Positions 25,856 to 34,177 are shown, counted from the first letter of the stretch. The stretch: 64,000 nucleotides of DNA from JBCCOW01 sp039025855 (GCA_039025855.1 JBCCNL010000007.1:1-64000), one strand, 5' to 3'. Made by a program: numbers and translations. The notes: generated by a model not told the origin, from the sequence alone.

Positions 25856-26038
25856 TTAGCCGCTCCATGAGGCCTCCTGGGCCACATGACCGGCGTTCAG
25901 AGTGCCGTTCGCCGACCGGGCAGCCCGCCAAACCTCCACCGGACCACCCAAAGCCCGACGCACGCTCGGCGTCAGCCACACGTAGTAGCAGCGAAGGGCT
26001 GCCGGTTCCTCGTCGTCGTGCCGCCAGGTAGAACTCAC
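25856..26038 (-). CDS. Possible 60-residue protein or remnant of a longer gene
   Basis: From the GTG at 26038 the frame encodes 60 residues including WRHDDEEPAALRCYYVWLTP, a composition that looks like true protein. The same frame stays open and protein-like for another 27 codons upstream (ALDPEGHRISDLAP precedes the GTG), then hits TGA, beyond which it again looks coding. That pattern suggests a gene broken by a nonsense change, or a small gene with a rare start. No ribosome binding site is seen. The terminator at 25678 lies 140 bases downstream. No family is recognised. Confidence 0.4.
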   Translation of the reverse strand: MSSTWRHDDEEPAALRCYYVWLTPSVRRALGGPVEVWRAARSANGTLNAGHVAQEASWSG

Positions 26039-26231
26039 GGGAGCGAGATCACTGATGCGGTGGCCTTCCGGGTCCAGGGCACGTCCGTGTGCCCCACGCC
26101 CGCAAACGGCGAGGTCGGCGAGCCGCGAGTCCGTTCACTCCGCTGCACGCCCGGTGGAACCCATTCGCACGGGCCCCGATGTCTTGAGCCTCAGCCGGCA
26201 CCGCTCCGCGGGCTCGGCCTCTCTCCTCACC

Positions 26232-26252
26232 ACCCCACCCCACCCCACCCCA
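26232..26252 (-). repeat. ACCCC tandem repeat, G-quadruplex-forming on the minus strand
   Basis: Four ACCCC units in a row give four runs of four G on the minus strand separated by single T residues. This is a classic intramolecular G-quadruplex sequence. It lies 3' of mraZ on the same strand. Confidence 0.7.
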
Positions 26253-26316
26253 TACAAGCCCACACGGGCTAGTCCTGCCCCGCGGGCATCCGGCCCGCAA
26301 GGCCCGATCGAACAAC

Positions 26317-26334
26317 AAAAAAGCCATCCGTGGC
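26317..26334 (-). terminator. Weak hairpin and T-run downstream of mraZ
   Basis: On the minus strand GCCA-CGGA-TGGC is followed by six T residues, about 130 bases after the mraZ stop codon. The four-base stem is short, so termination would be partial at best. Confidence 0.3.
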
Positions 26335-26465
26335 CAACGTTCGATCCTTCTCGGTATCCTGACCCGGAGCCCCACTCAACCCATCCGCCACGCCCTTGCG
26401 AGCCCGGCTCTGGTCTTGTGTGCGGTTCGGTTGCGTCATCGTTTTCGCCTGTTTTTCAGCGGTTT

Positions 26466-26948
26466 TCAGTTCTTCCGTCCACGCATCGCCCAACGCGGGT
26501 TCATCGTCAACGTCATCCCGGCACGCTTCGCACGCAGCTCGTCCAGCCGACGACGCCACGCGCCGCGGTCCCGCACCTCGATATGGTCTTTAACCCCCAG
26601 AACGACCACCTCGCCCGACAAACCCGTCTGCTCCAGCAGCTCCGCAGGCAGCCGAACCCGGCCCTGCTTGTCCAGCTCGGTCGGCCGGCTCTGTGTGTAG
26701 AACAGCTCCTCGTAAGCCGCCAGCTCCTCCGGCTCCATGTCCGAGTCGTTGAGCTCGTCCGCAAGGCGGGCGAAGACGTCTTCGGTGTAGAGCAGCAGGA
26801 CACCGTCACCGCCGACCGTCGCGTAAAGCACGACCGGATCACCCTCGCCCAGGCCGCCCTGCCGTTGCACCTGCCGCCGAAGCTCCGAAGGCACCGCCAA
26901 GCGGTGCTTCGCGTCAATCGCGTGTTGATACGTCCCAGTAAAGACCAA
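26466..26948 (-). CDS. mraZ: Transcriptional regulator MraZ
   Basis: The 160-residue protein carries two copies of the MraZ/AbrB-like fold: GTYQHAIDAKHRLAVPSELR at the N-terminus and ELDKQGRVRLPAELLEQ in the second half, each with the conserved D/K-x-x-x-R-[LV]-x-[LV]-P core. MraZ is a DNA-binding repressor of the division and cell-wall cluster. Here the gene starts with TTG at 26948, eight bases after AAGGG. No mraW, fts or mur genes follow, so it is detached from its usual operon. Three TGGG-type direct repeats upstream (27015-27039) indicate autoregulation. The last 25 residues are basic and less conserved. Confidence 0.92.
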   Translation of the reverse strand: MVFTGTYQHAIDAKHRLAVPSELRRQVQRQGGLGEGDPVVLYATVGGDGVLLLYTEDVFARLADELNDSDMEPEELAAYEELFYTQSRPTELDKQGRVRLPAELLEQTGLSGEVVVLGVKDHIEVRDRGAWRRRLDELRAKRAGMTLTMNPRWAMRGRKN

Positions 26949-27279
26949 CGCGGTAACCCTTCAGCCATAGCGACTGGGATCTTATGGTCATCTCTACCAC
27001 TTTGCAACATTTCTCCCCACCTCACCCCACCGTCATCCACGGCAATCTCAATCTGCGTCAAAGATTCCTGTAGAATACTGTAGTATATCATCTTACTACC
27101 AAATCGACGACCACGAACACCACCGCTTATAAGTCCGATATCGTGTATTGAAAGTGGAAAACTTGAATCTATTTCACTCTTCATGCACCTCCACAGGCAC
27201 CGCGCAGCTTTAGCCGACCCCATGGACGCCGGAGCTGCCCCCAAAGCGAGCCGCTCTGAAGCTCATCCTCGCCCGCCCG
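26949..27279 (-). promoter_or_regulatory. AT-rich leader and promoter region of mraZ
   Basis: This 331-base gap between the histidine kinase gene (which ends at 27280) and mraZ is clearly lower in GC than the genes. It holds the MraZ box and possible promoter hexamers on the minus strand, such as TTGCAA and ATAAGA sixteen bases apart just downstream of the box. No gene is supported here. Confidence 0.45.
27015..27039 (-). promoter_or_regulatory. MraZ box: three direct repeats with 10-base period
   Basis: On the minus strand the elements TGGAT, TGGGG and TGGGG occur at exactly ten-base spacing (27035-27039, 27025-27029 and 27015-27019). MraZ is known to bind TGGGN repeats separated by five bases and to repress its own operon. 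The first repeat is imperfect. The box ends about 65 bases upstream of the mraZ TTG start. Confidence 0.75.
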
Positions 27280-28185
27280 TCACCCGATTGCTGGCAGGCT
27301 TAGCCTAAACCACGCCCCACCCCAACCACCGTCCGACACCTCAGCAGCCGACGGTCCATCCGAACCCATTAGGACCAAGTCCCCCCCCGCCCGGGCCGCG
27401 AGCGCCCGCGCCAACGATAGCCCGATCCCATACCCCGTCCGCTCATTCCCTGTACTCCCCCAATCGAAGACCGAATCAGCCAGCTCCGCGGGCACACCCA
27501 CCCCGTCGTCCTGAACGTCGATCATCCAGCCCGCCGCAGACTGTCCAACTGACAACCGCACCCGGGTGTCGGGCCCCGTCTTCAACGCGTTCCGCATAAG
27601 ATTTCCCAGCACAATCTGCACTGCTTGCAGACGGATCGGCACCATATCCCCCGCCCCGACCCCCTCACCAATAACAGCTTCGACCCGCTCAGCCCCCGTG
27701 AGGTCTTCGGAAAGCTTCACCCAAGCGGCCAGGAGTTCATCCGCCCGACAACCCTCTCCGACCTGATCGCGCGATGCGTCGGTCAAACCGCCTGACGCCT
27801 CGCCTGAACCCTCGGCTACCCGGCTCAGCTCAAGCACCGCCTCCAACACCGCCGCTGCCTGCCGGCCCGACTCCGACGCTGAGCGAAGTGCCCGCTCCCG
27901 AAGCCGACCGTTCTCCGGCGACATCAACGCGAGGTCCGCGTACCCCGTCAACGGCGTCAACAGCCCATTGATCTCGTGGGCGATCGCAGCCGCCATCATC
28001 CCAAGCTGGGCCCACCGCTCAAGACCCGAATCCGCATCGGCCTCCGCTTCCAGGCGATCCGCCCGGTCGGCAAGCCGTTCAACCTCATCAAGCAACCCTT
28101 GGGCGGACACCACCTCAGACCGATCGCTCACGCCGGTCATGCCGGGCTGCAGATCAACCGCCGAAGATTTACGGGCCTGGGTCAC
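27280..28185 (-). CDS. Soluble histidine kinase
   Basis: The 301-residue protein has a coiled-coil-like N-terminus and a full kinase core: the H-box AAAIAHEINGLLTPLTG with phospho-acceptor His70, the N-box NLMRNALK, the D-box DVQDDGVGV and the G-box GYGIGLSLA. There is no membrane helix, PAS or GAF domain ahead of it, so the signal must be sensed by a partner or by the N-terminal coil. No response regulator gene is adjacent, making it an orphan kinase. It is divergent from parB, with two parS sites in the gap between them. Confidence 0.9.
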   Translation of the reverse strand: MTQARKSSAVDLQPGMTGVSDRSEVVSAQGLLDEVERLADRADRLEAEADADSGLERWAQLGMMAAAIAHEINGLLTPLTGYADLALMSPENGRLRERALRSASESGRQAAAVLEAVLELSRVAEGSGEASGGLTDASRDQVGEGCRADELLAAWVKLSEDLTGAERVEAVIGEGVGAGDMVPIRLQAVQIVLGNLMRNALKTGPDTRVRLSVGQSAAGWMIDVQDDGVGVPAELADSVFDWGSTGNERTGYGIGLSLARALAARAGGDLVLMGSDGPSAAEVSDGGWGGAWFRLSLPAIG

Positions 28186-28288
28186 TTAGCCGGTATCGGC
28201 TGCTAGACCGCCTGCCGAAAGCACGGCGTACAGGCCCTGTTGACCGATTATCGGACGAGGCTCGCCATCATCGGTCCGCCCAATCCCT

Positions 28289-28304
28289 TGTTCCACGTGG
28301 AACA
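28289..28304. promoter_or_regulatory. parS centromere-like site 1
   Basis: TGTTCCACGTGGAACA is a perfect 16-base palindrome and matches the conserved bacterial parS consensus (TGTTNCACGTGAAACA) closely. ParB binds such sites and spreads on the chromosome. It lies about 110 bases upstream of parB. Confidence 0.9.
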
Positions 28305-28345
28305 GGCTTACTCAAAAGTCATAGCCACCCCCCTTGGCCACTTTC

Positions 28346-28361
28346 CGTTCCACGTGGAACA
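28346..28361. promoter_or_regulatory. parS centromere-like site 2
   Basis: A second copy of the GTTCCACGTGGAAC palindrome, 57 bases from the first and 54 bases upstream of the parB start. Two parS sites in the parB leader would load ParB here and could also autoregulate the gene. Confidence 0.9.
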
Positions 28362-28414
28362 CCCGAACACTGATACACTGCCATCCCCTTCAGCCCCACT
28401 CCAAGGATGGAACC

Positions 28415-29413
28415 ATGCCCACCAAGAAACGCACCCCCCGCCTCGGCCGCGGCCTCTCCTCGCTCATGGCCCAACCCGTCGCTGTGACCCCGCCACATCC
28501 TACCGACACACCACCCGCCACCGAGTCGATCTCAACGCTCGCCACGCCAACCAAAAACCCCGCCACGCCACCTAACCCATCATCCGCCGAGCCCGAGCAG
28601 GGGGGCTTAAGGCATCTCGCCCTCAACGTCATCCAGCCGAACCCCCATCAGCCCCGGCAGACTTTCGACCCCGATGCCCTCCAACGCCTCGCCGACTCCA
28701 TCGCGCGCGATGGCCTGATGCAGCCCGTCCTCGTCCGCCCAGTCCTCACCAACCCCAACCACTATGAACTCATTGCTGGCGAACGCCGCTGGCGCGCCGC
28801 CCAACTCGCCGGCCTCACCGCCCTTCCCGCGGTGATCCGCGAGACCGACGACGTCGGCTCTGCTGAGCTCGCCCTGATCGAAAACCTCCAGCGCGAGGAC
28901 CTGAACCCTATCGAGAAAGCCGAGGCCTTCGAACGATTCGGACAGCAGCACAGCCTCAGCCACGACGCCATCGCCCAGCGCGTCGGCCTCGAACGCTCCA
29001 CCGTCAGCAACCTCCTCCGCCTGCTCTCCCTCTGCCCCGAGGTCCGGGCACTCACCGCCGACGGCCAACTCAGCATGGGGCAGGCCAGAGCCATCGCGGG
29101 CCTCAACGACTCAGATCAACAGCGAGCCCTTGCGAAGGAAGCCGTCCAGGCCGGCCTCTCGGTCCGGGCCGTTGAGGCTAAGGCCAAAGCCCTCCGCGAC
29201 GGTACGCCCACCGCCACACCCAACTCATCCGCCGGTGAGAAGGGCGGTGCCGACCTGATCGAGGACCTCTCACGCCAGATCAGTGATCAGCTTCAGACCA
29301 AAGTTCAGGTCAAGCGCGGCCGGAAGAAGCACACCGGTTCCGTGACCATCGAGTTCTTCAGTCTCGACCAGTTCGACGCCCTGATGGAACGCATGGGCGT
29401 CAAAATCCGATAA
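28415..29413 (+). CDS. parB: Chromosome partitioning protein ParB
   Basis: The 332-residue protein has the ParB/Srx CTPase fold with VIQPNPHQPRQTFD (box 1), GERRWRA at 122-128 and ENLQREDLN at 156-164, followed by a helix-turn-helix that contacts parS. It begins with a short basic peptide containing LGRGLSSLM, the segment that stimulates ParA ATPase in other species. The ATG at 28415 follows AAGGATGG. ParB dimers load at parS as CTP-dependent clamps to organise the origin region for segregation. parA is not next to it in this window, which is unusual. A small hairpin follows the stop codon. Confidence 0.95.
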   Translation: MPTKKRTPRLGRGLSSLMAQPVAVTPPHPTDTPPATESISTLATPTKNPATPPNPSSAEPEQGGLRHLALNVIQPNPHQPRQTFDPDALQRLADSIARDGLMQPVLVRPVLTNPNHYELIAGERRWRAAQLAGLTALPAVIRETDDVGSAELALIENLQREDLNPIEKAEAFERFGQQHSLSHDAIAQRVGLERSTVSNLLRLLSLCPEVRALTADGQLSMGQARAIAGLNDSDQQRALAKEAVQAGLSVRAVEAKAKALRDGTPTATPNSSAGEKGGADLIEDLSRQISDQLQTKVQVKRGRKKHTGSVTIEFFSLDQFDALMERMGVKIR

Positions 29414-29584
29414 TCGATATCCTGGGTTCTTTCAGGATAATCATAAATAATTGCAATATTGATATTTATTTTATTCACGAGGCGATTCAAGCAAGTTCAT
29501 CGCCTCTCTGTAAGTTTGTTCTGTCGGGACTGAAACAATCGATATACTCAACCGATAAGCGATAGACGCCCGTCGGCCAGACCT
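29414..29584. other. AT-rich gap with two hairpins between parB and a regulator gene
   Basis: This 171-base gap is strikingly AT-rich compared with the window. It contains TATCCTG-8-CAGGATA (29418-29439) just after the parB stop codon, and a perfect GAGGCGAT-12-ATCGCCTC hairpin (29479-29506). TTATTCACG at 29471 is one mismatch from a DnaA box, but it is single. The hairpins may terminate parB transcription. Confidence 0.5.
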
Positions 29585-30310
29585 ATGTCAATCAGCCCCG
29601 CCCCGCACATCGCGCTGAACGCTCCTCACCCTGGTATCGATTCCGAGCCGGCGCCGGCGACCACCCCCGACCCGGCCAGCACCCTGGAGCGTTCACCCGC
29701 CGCCCGGGCCTTCGTCCTCCACTGGGGCGAGATGGGCAGCCGCTGGGGCATCAACCGCACCGTCGCCCAGGTCCACGCGCTGCTCTACCTCAGCCCCGAC
29801 CCGCTCCCCGCGGACGCGATCGCCCAAACCCTGGGCGTCGCTCGCTCCAACGTCTCCACCTCCATCCGCGAACTCATCGGCTGGGGCATCGTCCACCCCG
29901 TTCCCGTCCTCGGCCAACGCAAGGACCACTTCACCGCCATGGCCGACGTCTGGCAGATGTTCAAGGTCATCCTCGATGAACGAAAAAAGCGCGAGCTCGA
30001 TCCCACCCTCGCCCTGCTGAACCAGTGCATGGCCCAGGCCCGCGAAGAGCTCGCCGCCAGCACTACCCACGCCCACGCCTCCCCCAGCCAGGAGCACGCC
30101 GCCCGCCACACCCTCGCCCGCATCGAGGCCATGACCGACCTGCTGACCACCATGACCGGGTGGTACGGCCAGGTCCGTGGACTCCCCACCGGGGCCGTCC
30201 GACGCTTTATGACCATGGGCACCAAAGTCGTCGGGCTCTTCGGCCGCACCCCAAAGCACGAAAACCAAGCGACACCCGTAACACCCACCGAGCAAGGGGA
30301 TCAGCCATGA
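29585..30310 (+). CDS. GbsR/MarR-family transcriptional regulator
   Basis: The 241-residue protein carries the winged-helix core of the GbsR subgroup: HWGEMGSRWGINRTVAQVHALLYL, then ADAIAQTLGVARSNVSTSIRELIGWGIV and a short wing with GQRKDHF. GbsR regulators typically repress osmoprotectant or membrane-stress genes. A variable helical C-terminal half ends in basic residues. The downstream gene starts within this gene's stop codon (ATGA overlap), so the pair is one operon and the unknown protein may be controlled by, or modulate, this regulator. Its own promoter probably lies in the AT-rich gap upstream. Confidence 0.85.
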   Translation: MSISPAPHIALNAPHPGIDSEPAPATTPDPASTLERSPAARAFVLHWGEMGSRWGINRTVAQVHALLYLSPDPLPADAIAQTLGVARSNVSTSIRELIGWGIVHPVPVLGQRKDHFTAMADVWQMFKVILDERKKRELDPTLALLNQCMAQAREELAASTTHAHASPSQEHAARHTLARIEAMTDLLTTMTGWYGQVRGLPTGAVRRFMTMGTKVVGLFGRTPKHENQATPVTPTEQGDQP

Positions 30311-31104
30311 CCCCAGACACCCCCGAAGCACAGCCCCAACCGCCCGGCCTCACCCACGCGTTGCTCGAGGTGCTCACCCCGCTGGACCACGCCCGGTCAC
30401 TCCTCACCCCGTCGCTCGCCCCCGCCGTCGAACCGCTGCGCCGGGGGCCTTGGGGCGTTGCCACCCTGGCCCTCCGCTGGCCGACCCCAGTGCCAACCGA
30501 TGAGCCCACGGCTTTCACCAACCAACCCGCCGAGGTCTGGGCCGCCGCCGTCCGCGTCCGTGTCATGACCGACCGGCTCGATGTGCTCAACACCCACGCC
30601 CCGGTCCACCTCGCATCGCCCAGCCCCCAACTCCGGCTCACCGATGCCAGCCCCGACCACACCCGCGTCTTCCCGCTGCCGGACGCCGCACGCCACGAGC
30701 TCGCCGCTCCTGACAGCGCCTTGACCACCGACCCCGACACCCAGCAGCACCTGCTCCACCGCCTGCGCTTCGAACCGATCACCACTCCCCCCGCCACAGA
30801 CCTGCAACGCACGCACTTCAAAGACGAGAAGGGCGGTCTCGCCTGGCTCAAACCCAACGGGAAAGACCCCGTGGCCGAGGCCTGGCTGCGTTGGCTCGGG
30901 CCCGGCGCCTGGCATGGCCAGCCTGGCGAAGCCGTGCATCTCCTGCAGAGCGGTACCCTTGGCGGCTCGCTCTGGGGCGCTGACCAGGACGCGTCGCGCC
31001 TCGACACGCAGCCGCTGATCCCACCCATCGCACAGATCCCGATCCCCACCACGCCCGACGCGGTCCCACAGCCCGGCACCGCCCGCGTTTTCGTCGGGTC
31101 CTGA
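30307..31104 (+). CDS. Hypothetical protein coupled to the GbsR-like regulator
   Basis: The 265-residue product starts with an ATG at 30307 overlapping the regulator's stop codon by four bases. It is Pro/Thr/Leu-rich with many beta-strand-like segments and no signal peptide or membrane helix. I recognise no domain. Tight coupling argues for a shared function with the regulator, perhaps as an effector or co-factor. The C-terminal part is Pro-rich with repeated isoleucine-proline pairs (LIPPIAQIPIP). Confidence 0.75.
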   Translation: MTPDTPEAQPQPPGLTHALLEVLTPLDHARSLLTPSLAPAVEPLRRGPWGVATLALRWPTPVPTDEPTAFTNQPAEVWAAAVRVRVMTDRLDVLNTHAPVHLASPSPQLRLTDASPDHTRVFPLPDAARHELAAPDSALTTDPDTQQHLLHRLRFEPITTPPATDLQRTHFKDEKGGLAWLKPNGKDPVAEAWLRWLGPGAWHGQPGEAVHLLQSGTLGGSLWGADQDASRLDTQPLIPPIAQIPIPTTPDAVPQPGTARVFVGS

Positions 31105-31140
31105 TCGCCGCTTCCAATCATCAGCATCGGCAACCGGCCG

Positions 31141-31545
31141 TCAGTTGGCCTTCCGCAGCCGAGTCACCCCGTCCGGCCGGAGCGTGATCTGCACCGGCCC
31201 GCGGTAGTGCCGACCAAGCGTTCGCCAGGCGTGCAGCGTCTTCACATGCACCTTGTCCCCCCGCTCGATCCACCGCACCTTGATCTTCTCGGTCATCTCC
31301 AGCTCACGGTGTCCCAGCGTGTGGCTGTCGCCGCGGTCCAGCTCGCCAAACATCACCGGCATGCTCGCCTTCACCACCACCCCCGTCAGGTCGCCCCGCG
31401 TCTGATTCACCACCGTGATTTCCATCTTCCCGCTCGACTCCGGCGTGTCGGCCTGCGCCGACTCCGGCCCGCCGCAGCCCGCAAGCAGCGGCAGCATCAA
31501 CACACTCACAACACACAACAGCGGCAGGGCGGTGGTTCGGGTCAT
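31141..31545 (-). CDS. Small lipoprotein of unknown function
   Basis: The 134-residue product starts with a lipoprotein signal peptide with lipobox LLAGC (residues about 19-23). The mature domain alternates charged and hydrophobic residues (MEITVVNQTRGDLTGVVV and further strands), fitting a small beta sandwich. The ATG at 31545 follows CTGGAGAG by eight bases, a better start than the ATG at 31593. It lies between the unknown protein of the regulator operon (convergent) and the topoisomerase gene. Confidence 0.8.
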   Translation of the reverse strand: MTRTTALPLLCVVSVLMLPLLAGCGGPESAQADTPESSGKMEITVVNQTRGDLTGVVVKASMPVMFGELDRGDSHTLGHRELEMTEKIKVRWIERGDKVHVKTLHAWRTLGRHYRGPVQITLRPDGVTRLRKAN

Positions 31546-31632
31546 CGAAACACTCTCCAGACACAAGCGGACCAACCCGCATGCCCGGCGCACGAATCGC
31601 CTCAGGCCACACGGACAACCCCACTCCCAAAC

Positions 31633-34098
31633 TCAGCCTTCGGACAGAACCGGTGCCGGCATCACCGGCGGCGGCACCACCCGGGCCAACCGGCCGTTCT
31701 TCTGGACCTCCCAACCCTTACCACCGCGCGAGGTGGTCTTGTACTTCACCGTCGAGATCGTCTTCGTCGCCCCCCGGTTGGTCTCGACCGTCAGCAGGTC
31801 GCGGTCCCCGTCCGACGCCTTGAACCCCAGCAGCTGGTCGTCCCCCGTCAGCTTGATCAGCTGCACGCCCTTGCCAGGACCAGCGAGATAGTTCACGTCG
31901 ACGGCCGCACACACCATCGCCCGGCAGTGCCGCGACGCCGCCAGGATCGTCTCGCCCCCATGGACCGCTTCGACCCCCACCACCACGTTCCCCTTAGCCG
32001 GCCTGGCAAACTTCCTGCCGGCACGCGTGGACACCTCCGCGAACGCGGCAAGCCCGAACCGCAGCGCATACCCGTCGCTAGTCGCCGCAAACCCGTGCGT
32101 GTCGGGCGCGTAATCCGAGCCCTCCTCCTCTGCGGTATCCCCAATGACACGCGGGTCCATGGACATCGCCGCCACAATCCGTTCGCCGTCCTTGAGCTTG
32201 AACAGCTTCTGCACTGGCTCGCCGTAGCCTGTCGTCGCCGGTACATCAGCGATCCGGGCCGTGTAGCACACCCCGAAGTTCGAGAACAGCGCGAGCGTCG
32301 CCGTGGTCGATCCCGCAGTGCAGGCCAGCACGCGGTCGCCCTCGCGCAGCCGTGTGTTGTTCGGGTCCAGCTGTTTCTGCCGCTTCACCCAGCCGTCGGC
32401 CGTGACCAGCACCACCGCGTCCTCGGCAATGATGAAGTCCTCCGCCGCAAACTCGACCTCTTCGCCCGGCGAGTCGATCAGCGTCTGCCGAGCCGCCCGT
32501 GGGTTGGTCTTCTTGTCCGCGTAGGTCTTGAGCACGTCGTTGATCTCGTCCCGCACGATCGACCAACGCCCCGCCGTCATGTCCTCCTCGTCGTCGGCTA
32601 GCAGCTTCTTGATCACCCGCGCCCGCTTCTGCTTCTCCGTCAGCTCGTCCTTGATCAGGTTGATCTCCAACCGGGCCAGGCGATACAGCTTGAGTTCCAA
32701 AATCGCGTCGGTCTGCTCTGCATCCAGACCCGCCTTCGCGCCCTTCGGCCCATCGACCGGGAACCGGGCCATGATCTTCTTCGCCGCGTCCGCCTTCCCG
32801 TCCGACTTCCGGATGATCGCGATGATCTCATCCAGCACATCAAAGATCAGGGCGAGCCCACGCAGGATGTGCAGCCGCTTCTCGAGCGCCGCAAGCTCGT
32901 GTTCAAGCCGACGCGTCACCACGGCATGCCGGAAGATCAGGAAGTACCGCAAGACCTCCAACAGCCCCAACCGCTCAGGCCGGCCGACCTCCGGGTTCTC
33001 CGTCGGGACCAGGCACGTCAGGTTGACATTGAAGTTCTTCTGGAGGTCGGTGTTCTTGTAAAGATACGCCAGCACCTTGTCTTCATCGGCGTCTTTCTTC
33101 AGCTCCAGATCAATGCGGACGTCCTCGGCCGACAGGTCGCGCACATCCAGGATCAGCGGCATCTTCCGGTTCACGACCAGAAGCCCGATCGCTTCGACCA
33201 GAGCAGCCTTATTCACGCCATACGGGATCGACCTGATCGTCAAGACCTTCGACGCCCGGCCACCGCCTTTACCGGCCGCAGTCGTTGCACGAACGCGCAC
33301 CGCACCGGTCCCGGTTTTATAGATCTCGCGCAGCTCTTCTTTGGTGTTGATGATCTGACCACCGGTCGGGAAGTCGGGGCCTTGGATCGCGTCGTTGGCG
33401 ACCAGTTGGTAGTCCTTAATCTCGGGGTTATCGAGGACCTTGAGCAGGGCCCGGCAGGTCTCGCCCAGATTGTGCGGCGGGATCGAGGTGGCCATGCCGA
33501 CCGCGATGCCGGCGCTGCCGTTCACCAGCAGGTTGGGGATGCGGGCGGGCAGCACGACGGGCTCGTTCTTGGACCCGTCGTAGTTGGGACGAAACGGGAC
33601 GGTGTCGCGGTGGATGTCGTCGAGCAGGGGGGTGGCGAGCGGCGCAAGCCGGCACTCGGTGTAGCGGTAGGCCGCGGCGTTGTCGCCGTCGATGGAGCCA
33701 AAGTTGCCGTGGCCGTCGACGAGCTTTTCGCGCATGACCCAGGGCTGAGCCAGGCGGACCAGGGCGTCGTAGAGCGCGGTGTCGCCGTGGGGGTGGTAAT
33801 CGCGGAGGGCGGAGCCGACGACGCCGGCACACTTGCGGGGCTTGGCCTCGGGGAGCAGGCGTTCTTGCCACATGGTGTAGAGGATGCGGCGCTGCACCGG
33901 CTTGAGCCCATCGCGCACGTCGGGGAGTGCCCGGCTGGTGATGACCGACAGCGAGTAGTTCAGGTAGCGGGACTGTGTGGCTTCGTGCAGGGCGACGCGG
34001 GAGACGCCCAGCGCGTCGCCGGTCTCGGAGACAGCAGAACCGTTGGCGAACAGGTCGTCGCCGTCAGATTGAGATGACTTGGAACGCTTGCGTGCGAT
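31633..34098 (-). CDS. DNA gyrase / topoisomerase IV subunit A
   Basis: A type IIA topoisomerase A subunit, which cuts and rejoins both DNA strands. The catalytic Tyr lies in AAAYRYTECRLAPLA and the winged-helix motif in HPHGDTALYDALVRLAQ. The C-terminus contains TSRGGKG, a degenerate GyrA box (QRRGGKG), so gyrase versus Topo IV is open. The conserved N-terminal stretch SRYLNYSLSVITSRALPDVRDG is encoded upstream of the first GTG (33918), so the true start must be further out. No ATG or GTG precedes the frame's stop; an ATC at 34098, seven bases after GGAGGG and giving M/I-ARKRSKSS, is the best candidate. No B subunit gene is nearby. Confidence 0.9.
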   Translation of the reverse strand: MARKRSKSSQSDGDDLFANGSAVSETGDALGVSRVALHEATQSRYLNYSLSVITSRALPDVRDGLKPVQRRILYTMWQERLLPEAKPRKCAGVVGSALRDYHPHGDTALYDALVRLAQPWVMREKLVDGHGNFGSIDGDNAAAYRYTECRLAPLATPLLDDIHRDTVPFRPNYDGSKNEPVVLPARIPNLLVNGSAGIAVGMATSIPPHNLGETCRALLKVLDNPEIKDYQLVANDAIQGPDFPTGGQIINTKEELREIYKTGTGAVRVRATTAAGKGGGRASKVLTIRSIPYGVNKAALVEAIGLLVVNRKMPLILDVRDLSAEDVRIDLELKKDADEDKVLAYLYKNTDLQKNFNVNLTCLVPTENPEVGRPERLGLLEVLRYFLIFRHAVVTRRLEHELAALEKRLHILRGLALIFDVLDEIIAIIRKSDGKADAAKKIMARFPVDGPKGAKAGLDAEQTDAILELKLYRLARLEINLIKDELTEKQKRARVIKKLLADDEEDMTAGRWSIVRDEINDVLKTYADKKTNPRAARQTLIDSPGEEVEFAAEDFIIAEDAVVLVTADGWVKRQKQLDPNNTRLREGDRVLACTAGSTTATLALFSNFGVCYTARIADVPATTGYGEPVQKLFKLKDGERIVAAMSMDPRVIGDTAEEEGSDYAPDTHGFAATSDGYALRFGLAAFAEVSTRAGRKFARPAKGNVVVGVEAVHGGETILAASRHCRAMVCAAVDVNYLAGPGKGVQLIKLTGDDQLLGFKASDGDRDLLTVETNRGATKTISTVKYKTTSRGGKGWEVQKNGRLARVVPPPVMPAPVLSEG

Positions 34099-34177
34099 GG
34101 GTCAGCCCTCCGTGGCTGAGGTGCGAGTGATTGGCTCTGGATCATATGGGATGCGTTGCCGGCGGTACGATTGGGCG

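Larger units (their letters stand above)
25717..26465. other. Region between mraZ and the terminator at 25.7 kb, probably holding a decayed gene
   Basis: About 750 bases separate the mraZ stop codon from the terminator. On the minus strand a frame with coding character runs from about 26120 to 25856 but has an in-frame stop (TGA near 26123) and lacks an ATG; the part after the stop is listed as a possible small gene. The rest holds an ACCCC repeat and a weak terminator. No tRNA or known RNA was recognised. Confidence 0.5.

Noticed and set aside
26949..27244. Minus-strand frame upstream of mraZ that looks partly protein-like
   Set aside because: It runs out of frame into mraZ and covers the MraZ box and promoter; the region is AT-rich and has few stops by chance.
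29414..29584. Replication origin oriC
   Set aside because: AT-rich and next to parS, but only one imperfect DnaA box and no dnaA or dnaN; not enough to call an origin.
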